Origin: CAYXVU01 sp964468725
GTDB taxonomy: Bacteria > Acidobacteriota > Blastocatellia > UBA7656
DNA length: 16,577 nucleotides
Reading direction: 5' to 3'
Assembly: GCA_964468725.1 (NCBI GenBank)
Contig: CAYXVU010000133.1
Coordinates: 1-16,577, forward strand
Shown: positions 1-7,172 of the stretch, piece after piece
Numbering within the stretch: position 1 is the first letter of the stretch
Layout of the letters: the number at the start of each line of letters is the position of its first letter
Made by a program: the position numbers and the translations under genes
The notes under the pieces: generated by a model
Databases searched by the model: none
What the model was told of the DNA's origin: nothing
What the model saw: only the letters and a program-made list of their open reading frames with translations

Positions 1-1
1 A

Positions 2-898
2 GACGCCAGCCTCACTCCCGAACAAGTTGACGAAGTGGTGCTGGTCGGCGGCTCGACGCGCATTCCGTTCGTGCGCCGTAAAGTCGAAGAGTTGTTCCGC
101 CGCAAACCGCACACCGAACTCAACCCGGATGAAGTCGTCGCCCTTGGCGCAGCGATTCAAGCCGATATTTTGGCGGGCGGGCGCAGAGATTTGTTACTGC
201 TTGATGTGACGCCGCTCAGTCTGGGCATCGAAACGATGGGCGGCGTGGTTGCCAAAATTATCAATCGCAACTCGACGATTCCAGCTTCGGCGTCGGAGAT
301 GTTTACGACTTGGGTCGAAAATCAAACCGGCATTGATATACACGTTCTGCAAGGCGAACGCGAGATGGCCGAAGATTGTCGCAGTCTAGCGAAGTTCACT
401 CTCAAAGGCATCGCGCCCCAACCGGCAGGCTTGCCGCGCATCGAAGTCAAATTTTTGATTGATGCCAATGGCATTCTCACCGTCAGCGCGCGCGATGTGA
501 AGACCAATCAAGAGCAATCCATCGAAGTCAAACCCTCTTACGGGCTGAGCGACGAGCAGATTGAAAAGATGCTGCTCGATTCATTGACCTTCGCCGAAGC
601 AGACATTCGCAAACGCCAGTTGATCGAAGCGCGCAACGAAGCCGATGTGGTGCTGCGCGCGGCGGAAAAATCGCTCGCAGAAGAGAACGGCGAGTTGATC
701 GCCGCAGACGAGCGCACGGCTATCGCCGCTGCCATTGCGCGCCTCAAAGAGGCGGTCAGCGGCGACAATCATCGCGCGATTCGCGCGCGACTCAAAGAAC
801 TCGACGAAACGGCGCATCATCTGGCCGAATTAATGATGAATCAAGCCATGCGCGCGGCGCTCAAAGACCGCAAACTTTCAGAGGCCGCAGAAGGATAA
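2..898 (+). CDS. hscA: Fe-S cluster assembly chaperone HscA, C-terminal part (5' end outside window)
   Basis: Hsp70-family chaperone dedicated to iron-sulfur cluster biogenesis; with HscB it binds the scaffold IscU and drives cluster transfer using ATP. The reading frame is open from the first bases, so the gene begins upstream of the window. What remains is the end of the ATPase domain, with the phosphate-loop motif VGGSTRIP and the GAAIQADIL segment, then the substrate-binding beta domain starting at LLLLDVTPLSLGIETMGG, and the helical lid. HscA-specific wording rather than DnaK is seen in QGEREMAEDCRSLAKF and in VKPSYGL. The C-terminus has no DnaK-like GGFP or acidic tail. It ends in TAA two bases before fdx, as expected for an isc operon. 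I am sure of the family and confident of HscA over DnaK because of fdx and iscX next door. Confidence 0.95.
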   Translation, partial: DASLTPEQVDEVVLVGGSTRIPFVRRKVEELFRRKPHTELNPDEVVALGAAIQADILAGGRRDLLLLDVTPLSLGIETMGGVVAKIINRNSTIPASASEMFTTWVENQTGIDIHVLQGEREMAEDCRSLAKFTLKGIAPQPAGLPRIEVKFLIDANGILTVSARDVKTNQEQSIEVKPSYGLSDEQIEKMLLDSLTFAEADIRKRQLIEARNEADVVLRAAEKSLAEENGELIAADERTAIAAAIARLKEAVSGDNHRAIRARLKELDETAHHLAELMMNQAMRAALKDRKLSEAAEG

Positions 899-900
899 CG

Positions 901-1293
901 ATGAAGATCCGTCAGAATACCGGCAGCGCACTTATGGAAGCCAACGACGCAAAAACCGAACAACAGATTTACAAAATCACCTTTCTTCGAAAGGGTGAAG
1001 ACCCCATCACCGTTGACTATCAACCCGGCGTGACGCCTTACCATGAGCATGGCAAAGAAGGTTCGTTGCTCGACATCGCGATTAACCATCGTATCGAACT
1101 CCAACATGCTTGCGGCGGCAACTGCGCGTGTACAACCTGTCACATCATCGTCAAAGCCGGAGAAGAGAATCTCTCGGAGATGGAAGAAGACGAAGAAGAC
1201 CGTTTGTACATGGCCGATGGATTGACCTTGCATTCGCGGCTCGGTTGTCAGGCCGTCGTGCGCGGCGATGTGACGGTCGAAATCGCAGACTGA
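901..1293 (+). CDS. fdx: ISC-type [2Fe-2S] ferredoxin
   Basis: Adrenodoxin-like ferredoxin of 130 residues that supplies electrons for iron-sulfur cluster assembly on IscU. Cluster ligands follow the C-x5-C-x2-C ... C pattern: Cys71, Cys77 and Cys80 in ACGGNCACTTCHIIV, and Cys116 in RLGCQAVV. An acidic helix (LSEMEEDEEDRLYMADG) lies between them, as in other Fdx proteins. The first ~20 residues are an extension relative to the ~111-residue E. coli protein. The ATG at 901 is preferred over the internal ATG at 934 because AAGGA sits 5 bases upstream, overlapping the end of hscA. Two bases separate it from hscA, so translation is probably coupled. Confidence 0.95.
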   Translation: MKIRQNTGSALMEANDAKTEQQIYKITFLRKGEDPITVDYQPGVTPYHEHGKEGSLLDIAINHRIELQHACGGNCACTTCHIIVKAGEENLSEMEEDEEDRLYMADGLTLHSRLGCQAVVRGDVTVEIAD

Positions 1294-1360
1294 CGCGCTC
1301 GCGGTGGCGCGCAGCCTACTAAAACGCGAGGCTCTGAACCTGCGAAGAGGAGAAAATTCG

Positions 1361-1576
1361 ATGGCTGAAATTTCATGGACAGATGTGGAAGAGATCGGCA
1401 TACGACTTCTGGAAGCGCACCCGGACATGGATCCGTTGACCGTTCGCTTCACCGATCTGCATCGTTGGGTGATGGAACTCAACGGCTTTACGGGCGACGC
1501 CAAAGAGTCAAACGAGAAGAAACTCGAAGCCATTCAGATGGCCTGGTACGAAGAGTGGCAAGAAGAGAACGCCTAA
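1361..1576 (+). CDS. iscX: Fe-S cluster assembly protein IscX
   Basis: Small acidic adaptor (71 residues; family usually ~65) that binds IscS and iron and modulates the rate of cluster assembly. The conserved parts are easy to see: ISWTDVEEIGIRLLEAHPDMDP at the start, then VRFTDLHRWVMELNGF, and a C-terminal EAIQMAWYEEWQEE. The frame is open upstream to 1304, but the start at 1361 is set by GAGGAGA seven bases upstream and by homology to the family N-terminus. It follows fdx after a 67-base gap and forms the usual hscA-fdx-iscX run. The gene symbol rests on both sequence and context. Confidence 0.95.
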   Translation: MAEISWTDVEEIGIRLLEAHPDMDPLTVRFTDLHRWVMELNGFTGDAKESNEKKLEAIQMAWYEEWQEENA

Positions 1577-1620
1577 GTCGAAGAGCGAAGACCGAGAGGC
1601 AACCAAGCAGAAGCGTCAGA

Positions 1621-1646
1621 CCTTCGACCCTCGACTTTTGACCGGT
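1621..1646. repeat. Degenerate intergenic repeat (GACC/TTTGACC words) before iscS
   Basis: The spacer between iscX and iscS ends with CCTTCGACCCTC followed by GACTTTTGACCGG. The 12-mer CCTT[CT]GACCCTC recurs at 13713-13724, and ACCGGTAAC-like words recur at 13761 and 15915. The copy runs right up to the iscS ATG, leaving no room for a canonical ribosome-binding site. Confidence 0.5.
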
Positions 1647-2858
1647 ATGAGAGTTTATCTCGACAACAGCGCGACGACGAAAGTGGCTGCGGAAGCCCTC
1701 GAAGCGATGTTGCCCTACTTCACCGAAGAGATTGGCAACGCGCAGTCCGTACACTCTTTCGGTCGCCGCGCCAAATCCGCAGTCGAAACCGCGCGTCGTC
1801 AGCTTGCTGCCTTGATCGGCGCAACGCCGCCTGAAATTGTCTTTCTATCCGGCGGAACAGAAGCCGATAATCTCGCCATTCGCGGCATCGCTGCTGCTCA
1901 CAAAGTGCACGGCCGCCACATCATCACAACCGCTATCGAACATCCAGCAGTGCTCGCCGCAGGTGAGGCGCTGGCCAGCGAAGGGTTTCGCCTGACTGTC
2001 CTGCCCGTGAGCGCGAGCGGACAAGTCAAGGTTGACGACCTGCGCGCGGCGCTGACTGACGACACCATTTTGGTCTCCGTCATGCAAGCCAATAACGAAA
2101 CCGGCACGGTGCAACCGCTCGCACAAATCGCGCAGGTCATTCAAGAGGCGCGGGCGCACGGAGCAACCCACCTCTATTTTCACACTGACGCGGTACAAGC
2201 GGTTGGCAAAATTCCGATTGCCGTCGAGCAACTCGGCGTTGATCTGCTCTCCGTTTCGGCGCACAAGTTGCACGGGCCGAAAGGCGTCGGAGCGCTCTAT
2301 GTTCGGAAAGGCGTGCGGCTGGCGAAGCTGTTCTATGGCGGCCATCACGAGCGCGATAAGAGGCCGGGCACAGAGAACGTTCCCGGCATCGTTGGGCTTG
2401 GTCGCGCTGCTGAACTGGCGCGCATCGAGTTGACGAATGGCCTGACGCGGGTGCGCCAACTCAGAGATGAATTTGAGCGCGAAGTGTTGGCGCGTCTGCC
2501 GGAAACGAAAATCAATGGCGACCTCAAAAATCGCCTGCCCACCATCTCGAATTTACGTTTTGAAGGATTGGACGGAGAGAGTCTGCTCATCGCGCTTGAC
2601 CTTAAAGGCATAGCTGTTTCGACCGGTTCGGCCTGTTCGTCGGGGTCACTGGAACCGAGCCATGTCCTTACGGCGCTCGGCCTGACGCGCGCACAGGTGC
2701 GCAGCAGTCTGCGTTTCAGTCTGAGCTATCTGACGACGCGCGAAGAGATTGCCTACACTATCGCGGCGCTCGAAGAGATTGTTAAACATCAGCGTGGCGC
2801 CGATTCGAAAGTCGCTTGCAACAGCGATGACCTGATAGCAAGCGGCGAATCAATTTGA
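1647..2858 (+). CDS. iscS: Cysteine desulfurase, IscS/NifS type
   Basis: PLP-dependent class V aminotransferase-fold enzyme that converts cysteine to alanine and passes the sulfur, as a persulfide, to IscU. It has 403 residues from the ATG at 1647. The N-terminus MRVYLDNSATT is typical. SGGTEADNLAI (68-78), catalytic His99, Asp181 (HTDAVQ), the PLP lysine Lys207 in SAHKLHGPKG, and the persulfide cysteine Cys330 in the long flexible loop STGSACSSGSLEPSHV are all present, so this is a group I enzyme. A TTG at 1638 in frame could also start it, but ATG gives the family N-terminus. No SD is visible, since repeat-like DNA precedes the start. The last ~20 residues, with an extra Cys391, look unconserved. 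Its place downstream of iscX differs from the E. coli order, where iscS precedes iscU; it could be a second desulfurase. Confidence 0.93.
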   Translation: MRVYLDNSATTKVAAEALEAMLPYFTEEIGNAQSVHSFGRRAKSAVETARRQLAALIGATPPEIVFLSGGTEADNLAIRGIAAAHKVHGRHIITTAIEHPAVLAAGEALASEGFRLTVLPVSASGQVKVDDLRAALTDDTILVSVMQANNETGTVQPLAQIAQVIQEARAHGATHLYFHTDAVQAVGKIPIAVEQLGVDLLSVSAHKLHGPKGVGALYVRKGVRLAKLFYGGHHERDKRPGTENVPGIVGLGRAAELARIELTNGLTRVRQLRDEFEREVLARLPETKINGDLKNRLPTISNLRFEGLDGESLLIALDLKGIAVSTGSACSSGSLEPSHVLTALGLTRAQVRSSLRFSLSYLTTREEIAYTIAALEEIVKHQRGADSKVACNSDDLIASGESI

Positions 2859-2892
2859 GGCGCTGAGGCTCATTTAGCAACCCGGCACTCTT

Positions 2893-2922
2893 TTGTTGTC
2901 CTCTCGAAGGTGGCCATATAAA
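2893..2922 (+). promoter_or_regulatory. Candidate sigma-70 promoter before the Clp N-domain gene
   Basis: TTGTTG at 2893-2898 and TATAAA at 2917-2922 are separated by 18 bases, in the 125-base spacer after iscS. The -10 is good and the -35 only fair. It would give a leader of about 55 bases before the ATG at 2984. Confidence 0.35.
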
Positions 2923-2983
2923 ACCCGTTTCGTATCGCCACCCTCAAGAGATGGATGGCCTTCCCAGTCAAGCGGAGGCGCTC

Positions 2984-3667
2984 ATGTTTGAACGCTACAC
3001 GGAAAAAGCTCGCCGCGTCATTTTCTATGCCCGATACGAAGCCAGCCAATGGGGCGAATCTCATATCGAAGTCGAGCACGTCTTGCTCGGAATTTTCCGT
3101 GAAGACCAGCCGTTAATGGAAAGGTATCTTCAAAATTCGCAGGCTGTGCTCGATGACTTGCGCAATCGTCTTGAAGCGGTTAGCTATATGCGTCCCAAAG
3201 ATCATCCGGCAATTGATCTGCCGCTCTCTCCCGGCGCGCATCGTGTGCTGCGACGCGCAGCGGAAGAGAGCGAACGATTGCAACAAGGCTATATCGGCAC
3301 GGAGCATTTACTATTCGGTATTCTTAACGAAACCGAGTCGCTGGCCAGCAAAGTTTTGCGCGAACACGGACTGCAAGAGGTTGAATTCGTTTATAGCGCG
3401 GAGGAGCAGCAACAGCTCGTGCTTGCAAAATGGGCGACTTCATCCGCACGGGCAGTGCCGCGACCTCAGTTCCATCAGCTCATTACGATATTGGTCAACA
3501 AGGGAGTCCTCACTCTTGATGAAGCATCGCATCTGACAGACCGACAACCTTCCACAAGGCCTCTCTTTCAGGCACGATTCGCTGCTTTAGTGACCCTGCT
3601 CGTGAGCAAAGGCGTATTGACCGAAGAGGAGAAACGCGGCTTGACGGAGGACGTTCAGTCCGATTAA
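2984..3667 (+). CDS. Stand-alone Clp N-domain protein with duplicated C-terminal motif
   Basis: A 227-residue protein made of a double Clp N-terminal domain (the substrate/adaptor-binding module of ClpA/ClpC). The first repeat covers residues ~2-65 (FERYTEKARRVIFYARYEA, then IEVEHVLLGIFRE). The second covers ~80-135 (LSPGAHRVLRRAAEESERL, then YIGTEHLLFGILNE). There is no Walker A or B and no AAA+ module, so it is not a truncated ClpC from a simple frameshift. The tail carries two copies of a short helical motif, QLITILVNKGVLTLDEASHL (165-184) and ALVTLLVSKGVLTEEEKRGL (201-220). GGAGG five bases upstream fixes the start at 2984 rather than the in-frame ATG at 2951. It may act as an adaptor or decoy for a Clp unfoldase; that is inference. 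Confidence 0.88.
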   Translation: MFERYTEKARRVIFYARYEASQWGESHIEVEHVLLGIFREDQPLMERYLQNSQAVLDDLRNRLEAVSYMRPKDHPAIDLPLSPGAHRVLRRAAEESERLQQGYIGTEHLLFGILNETESLASKVLREHGLQEVEFVYSAEEQQQLVLAKWATSSARAVPRPQFHQLITILVNKGVLTLDEASHLTDRQPSTRPLFQARFAALVTLLVSKGVLTEEEKRGLTEDVQSD

Positions 3668-4782
3668 TCAACGCGCAGAATAGCGCCGCATTCGGGGCAA
3701 AAGACTTCGTCGGCTTCGACCGCTTCGCCGCAGTCTTCGCAGACCGCTTGGGCATTGGCGGGTGCTTCTGTCGCATCGAGAAATCCGCCGCACTGAATGC
3801 AGATCAAATCCTGTTCATCCGATTCGTGACCGCAAGCCGGACAAGCGATGGCATTGGCGTTCTCTTTCAATTCTCCTGACAAATACTCTGCCAAAAATCC
3901 GGTGACTCTAAGCGGTTTGCTATCTCGGTTGGTGTCGGGGTCGGGTGGTTTGGTCATGGTCTGTTTTGTGGCTTCGGCTGGAGGCGGCGCTTTAGCTGCA
4001 ACCGGCGGCTCAGCGGACAACGCGCTGTTAGCCGTCTGGTTGACCGGAGCCTGCTGGCGGAGTGGCGGCGGAGTTGGGGGTTCAAGCTTCGGTTTAATCA
4101 CGTTTTCGGTTTTGGTCGCAACGGGTGATGGCGCAGATTCTTGGACTCTGGCAACGGGTCTTTCCGGTTCGCGCACGGGCGGTTCCGCAGCCGATTGGCT
4201 CGCCGATTTTACATTCACGTCCCAATCGTCGTCTCCGAGAATATCGTCTACGTTGAGCGTCATCGAGCCATGCGTTTCGACTTGTCTGACAGATATCCGC
4301 ACGCCTGTTTTGCTGACGGTCTCGGTAACTGGAGTCGGAGGAGCCGTCGGTCTGGGCGGCTTCGCAGGCGGTAGGACTTTGACCTCTTTGACCACAGCCT
4401 TGACCGGGGCGATTGTCTGAAAAGAGACTGGCGGTTCAGGGATTGTCAGTTCGGCACTCGGTTCTGCCGATTTCGGTTCTGCCGATTGCGGCGCTTCTGA
4501 GATCGTGAATTCGTAAGACGAGAGATCATCAACGAGAGTGGTCAATTCGCCCACGACCTCTTGATGAGGGGCGAAAGACAATTCCGACGGCGCTTCGAAC
4601 ATCATCTCCGCTACTGATTTTATTGGCGGCACATCCCACGACGGCTCGATGCGCGCGGGCGGTGGCGGCGCGATCATCGCCTGCATAATCGCCAGTCGCT
4701 CATCGGGCGACAAGTGATGGAAGTGGGTCAAGTCCTCGTACAAATCTATTTCAACCACAGTATGGCCTAGTGTACTCGACAT
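3664..4782 (-). CDS. Proline-rich protein with C-terminal double zinc ribbon, function unknown
   Basis: About 372 residues. Residues 1-95 hold an acidic N-terminal segment (EIDLYEDLTHFHHLSPDERL). A long low-complexity region rich in Pro, Ala and Glu follows (to ~290), broken only by a short patch (KTGVRISVRQVETHGSMTLN and an acidic DDILGDDDWDV). After LRVTGFLAEYLSGELKE come two zinc-ribbon knuckles: Cys314/317 with Cys328/331, and Cys348/351 with Cys362/365. No transmembrane segment or signal peptide is seen. The first in-frame start is a TTG at 4791; the ATG at 4782 is chosen, without a clear SD. The stop overlaps the stop of the Clp N-domain gene by three bases, in convergent orientation. 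Zinc ribbons of this kind often mediate protein or nucleic-acid contacts; I cannot assign a function. Confidence 0.8.
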   Translation of the reverse strand: MSSTLGHTVVEIDLYEDLTHFHHLSPDERLAIMQAMIAPPPPARIEPSWDVPPIKSVAEMMFEAPSELSFAPHQEVVGELTTLVDDLSSYEFTISEAPQSAEPKSAEPSAELTIPEPPVSFQTIAPVKAVVKEVKVLPPAKPPRPTAPPTPVTETVSKTGVRISVRQVETHGSMTLNVDDILGDDDWDVNVKSASQSAAEPPVREPERPVARVQESAPSPVATKTENVIKPKLEPPTPPPLRQQAPVNQTANSALSAEPPVAAKAPPPAEATKQTMTKPPDPDTNRDSKPLRVTGFLAEYLSGELKENANAIACPACGHESDEQDLICIQCGGFLDATEAPANAQAVCEDCGEAVEADEVFCPECGAILRVD

Positions 4783-5019
4783 GTGCGACAACAGATTCAG
4801 CGAAGAAAAGAGTTTGATTCGGAGGGGCTTCCATCAAAAGAGCCCTCATTCTACAACACATAGTTTGGCATTTCTATACTAATTGTTCAGGGCGCGACAG
4901 AGGGTTTCCGGTTGCAAGTCAAAGATCAAAGATGAGCAGTTGATAAGTGACAAGGCCAAATTCTTCTCTCCGCATAGCGTGTGCCGCCTGCTTTATGCCG
5001 ACTGCCGACGACTGTTACT
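4783..5019. other. Divergent spacer between the zinc-ribbon gene and thiL
   Basis: 237 bases without a gene. It contains an imperfect hairpin, GAGGGGCT (4822-4829) against AGCCCTC (4841-4847), which falls in the 5' leader of the leftward gene. A TATACT word lies near 4875, and repeat-like DNA fills 4911-4954. On the - strand TAGAAT just left of 4860 is a possible -10 for the zinc-ribbon gene, without a good -35. I see no thiamine pyrophosphate riboswitch core before thiL. Confidence 0.4.
4911..4954. repeat. Degenerate short-word intergenic repeat upstream of thiL
   Basis: Runs of the type AAGTCAAAGATCAAAGATGA, then GCAGTTGATAAGTGACAAG, built from ~7-10 base words (GTCAAAG/ATCAAAG, GTTGATAAGTGACA). 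It resembles the reverse complement of the CTTTGAC/TTGACC words found before iscS and deoB. Continuing to the right, GCCGACTGCCGACGACTG is another near-tandem stretch. Confidence 0.45.
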
Positions 5020-6015
5020 ATGCCGGTCATGGCGGGCGAACTCGAACTCATTTCGCGGCTCAAAGCGCGCGCCCGGGCGAGTGATCGAATTCGTGTCGGC
5101 ATTGGCGACGATGCGGCGGTTATTTGCGGCGAGGGGAAAGACCTCCTCGCCTGCTGTGATTTGAGCATTGAAGGCGTTCACTTTCGCACAGCATGGGCAA
5201 CGGCGCAGCAGATCGGCCATAAGGCGTTGGCAGTGAATTTGAGCGACATCGCGGCGATGGGCGGCGTGCCGCTTTTTGCACTGATCAGCATCGCCATACC
5301 GCGAGGCACGGCGACGGCTTTTGTTGACGATCTATTGACCGGCATCTTTGTTTTAGCCGAAGCCAGCGAAGTGACCATCATCGGCGGCGACACCTCCGCA
5401 TCGCCCGCCGCGCTCTTTGTTGATATTAGCTTGATCGGCGAGTGTGCGAGCGGGAAAGCTATCACACGAGCAGGCGCACAAGCGGGAGATGATCTCTATG
5501 TTACAGGCCAACTCGGCGCTTCTGCCTTCGGGTTATCATTGCTTGAACAAGGCAGGCGATTCGAAGAAGAAGAGAACGACGAAGCGACGCGCTGGCGACA
5601 AGCAGCGATTCGTAAGCATTTGCTGCCCGCTCCCCGCCTACAGTTCGGTCGCGCAGTAGGGGAACTCGGTCTGGCAACCGCGATGATTGACATCAGCGAT
5701 GGGCTGAGCAGCGATTTGACTCACCTTCTTGAAGCGAGTGCGGTCGGCGCGATTCTGTACGCCGAGGCTCTGCCGATTGCCGACTGCCTCTGCCTCAGCC
5801 AACAGCCTCTGCCCTTTGCCCTGCACGGCGGCGAAGAATATGAACTGCTCTTTACGGCGCGCGCTGCCGATGCGGCCTGCCTGAACGAAATCGCTGGCAA
5901 CTGCGGTCTTGCAATAACCAAGATTGGCAAGATCGTCGCAGAACGAAGCTTACATCTTGAATGCGCGGGTCGCAGGGAAGTCCTCCGACCCGCGGGCTAC
6001 GAGCATTCGCTATAA
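5020..6015 (+). CDS. thiL: Thiamine-monophosphate kinase
   Basis: Phosphorylates thiamine monophosphate to thiamine pyrophosphate with ATP, the last step of cofactor synthesis in bacteria; cytoplasmic. About 331 residues, the usual family length. Visible motifs in order: GELELISRL, GIGDDAAV (27-34), DLSIEGVHF (47-55), NLSDIAAMGG (73-82), IGGDTSAS (121-128), DISDGLSSDL (224-233) and HGGEEYELLF (269-278). These are the PurM/ThiL-fold metal and nucleotide sites, all intact. The frame is open to a GTG at 4981, but the ATG at 5020 (or 5029) matches the family N-terminus; none has a clear SD. It stands alone, with no other thiamine gene in the window. Confidence 0.95.
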   Translation: MPVMAGELELISRLKARARASDRIRVGIGDDAAVICGEGKDLLACCDLSIEGVHFRTAWATAQQIGHKALAVNLSDIAAMGGVPLFALISIAIPRGTATAFVDDLLTGIFVLAEASEVTIIGGDTSASPAALFVDISLIGECASGKAITRAGAQAGDDLYVTGQLGASAFGLSLLEQGRRFEEEENDEATRWRQAAIRKHLLPAPRLQFGRAVGELGLATAMIDISDGLSSDLTHLLEASAVGAILYAEALPIADCLCLSQQPLPFALHGGEEYELLFTARAADAACLNEIAGNCGLAITKIGKIVAERSLHLECAGRREVLRPAGYEHSL

Positions 6016-6038
6016 AATGAGCCTGGCTCCGGCTGCAA

Positions 6039-6091
6039 CATCAGAGCAGAGTCAGAGTGCCAACAGCGGCCAGCACTTGACTCTTCTGATG
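6039..6091. terminator. Long imperfect stem-loop between convergent thiL and lipase genes
   Basis: Three paired blocks, 19 base pairs in all: CATCAGA (6039-6045) with TCTGATG (6085-6091), AGAGTCA (6048-6054) with TGACTCT (6078-6084), and AGTGC (6056-6060) with GCACT (6073-6077). Bulges GC and G lie on the left arm and there is a 12-base loop. It sits in the 104-base gap between two convergent stops, a natural place for a bidirectional terminator. No U-tract follows on either strand, so it may instead act as an RNA 3'-end stabiliser or a Rho-assisted stop. Confidence 0.55.
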
Positions 6092-6119
6092 CGCCCCAAT
6101 CGCATTTCCAATCGCCAGC

Positions 6120-7172
6120 TTAACTAAAACCGCCATGGAGTTGCTGCAAGTAAGGGACGTAGGTATCGGCGCACGAGTGGTTGCCGCCAATCGAGCCGGT
6201 TTGCGCACAAAAATTCACGGCGTTGTTACTCACTTGAGCGAACTCCAATTCGATCTCCGAGCCGATGCCGACACACGAAGGCGGCAGAATCGGCACGATG
6301 TCTGCACTATGCACGATGCGAAAACTTTGCGGCACGACGCTGCCGTACGCTTGCACGAATTTGCTGGCGGTCACGCCGAATCCGTATGCTTGAAGTCCCG
6401 CAGCAACCAACGGCCCGGCCAGACTGTACACCGAGAGTTGCCCCGCCGGAAACGATGACGGCAGGTTGGTTCCCACATCCATAGCGCACAGTTCCGCAAG
6501 CGCCGAACCGAGACTGTGACCGGTGATATACAACGGCAATGATTTATCAAAGCTATCGCCGGTGAGCAGATCGAAGACCTGCGCTGCAATCGAACCCGCC
6601 GGACGCGAGTAGGCGACGTGGGTGAGCCCTTCCGAAATTTCCGTCGGCTGCGTGCCGTTGGTGCCTTGATTGTAGAAGCGATAAAACCCGCCGTGCACCA
6701 TAATGAGGGCAAAAGGGTCAACGCGCGGATAGAACTTACCGTTGTTGGTGCCGACATGCCAGGGAGTCGGAAGGGCTTCGGCATCGCTGATCCATTCGAC
6801 AATCGTTCTGGTTCCACGCAGAGCGATGATGTTGAACGCGTTGCGTCCGGGTATCGTGCCGGTCAACACAAAGCCGACGGGGCGGGTGACATATTCGCCG
6901 CTGGTGCCGATTTCCAGCCCTTTGCTCACCTCTTCAGAGACGCTGAAACCGGCGAGTTGTGAAAAAGTGTTGTTCGGCCATAAGGCAGCGATTTGATCGC
7001 TTGGCAGGGTCGTGACGCCGTTGGCGAGTTGGGTGTAGGTCAGATTGCAACAGTTGCCCAATAAAGCGGCTATCTCGGTGTCGAAGCCTGCGGGCAACGC
7101 GGTTGGGGAAGCGAACTGCGTAGGCTCGGTTAAGGGAGTCAGCGTTAAGGGGAAGGTTTGCGGACAGGTCAT
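6120..7172 (-). CDS. Class-3 (fungal-type) lipase/esterase
   Basis: Alpha/beta hydrolase of 350 residues in the Lipase_3 family, predicted to hydrolyse ester bonds in acylglycerols or similar lipids. The signature IIALRGTRTIVEWISDAEA (115-133) matches the oxyanion/strand segment of these lipases. The nucleophile is Ser220 in ITGHSLGSALAEL, followed by catalytic Asp291 in IVHSADIVP and His332 in GGNHSCADTYV. The ATG at 7172 is preferred over the upstream in-frame ATG at 7244 because AAAGGAGA lies just upstream. No signal peptide is apparent: the N-terminus MTCPQTFPLTLTPL has no basic-hydrophobic pattern. Either it is cytoplasmic or it uses another export route. It is the last gene of the leftward run, and a long spacer suggests its own promoter. 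Confidence 0.88.
   Translation of the reverse strand: MTCPQTFPLTLTPLTEPTQFASPTALPAGFDTEIAALLGNCCNLTYTQLANGVTTLPSDQIAALWPNNTFSQLAGFSVSEEVSKGLEIGTSGEYVTRPVGFVLTGTIPGRNAFNIIALRGTRTIVEWISDAEALPTPWHVGTNNGKFYPRVDPFALIMVHGGFYRFYNQGTNGTQPTEISEGLTHVAYSRPAGSIAAQVFDLLTGDSFDKSLPLYITGHSLGSALAELCAMDVGTNLPSSFPAGQLSVYSLAGPLVAAGLQAYGFGVTASKFVQAYGSVVPQSFRIVHSADIVPILPPSCVGIGSEIELEFAQVSNNAVNFCAQTGSIGGNHSCADTYVPYLQQLHGGFS

Noticed and set aside
841..1533. 230-residue open frame on the - strand opposite fdx and iscX
   Set aside because: It lies fully across well-identified genes, has no family-like sequence and reflects codon bias of the coding strand.
1845..2459. 204-residue open frame on the - strand inside iscS
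   Set aside because: It is antisense to a conserved enzyme and shows no recognisable motif or ribosome-binding site.
3848..4420. 190-residue + strand frame rich in Gly, Ser and Thr
   Set aside because: It is the complement of the proline-rich low-complexity part of the zinc-ribbon gene, which has a better protein (paired CxxC ribbons).
4860..5019. Thiamine pyrophosphate riboswitch before thiL
   Set aside because: I looked for the conserved CTGAGA and ACCTGAT-type cores and did not see them.
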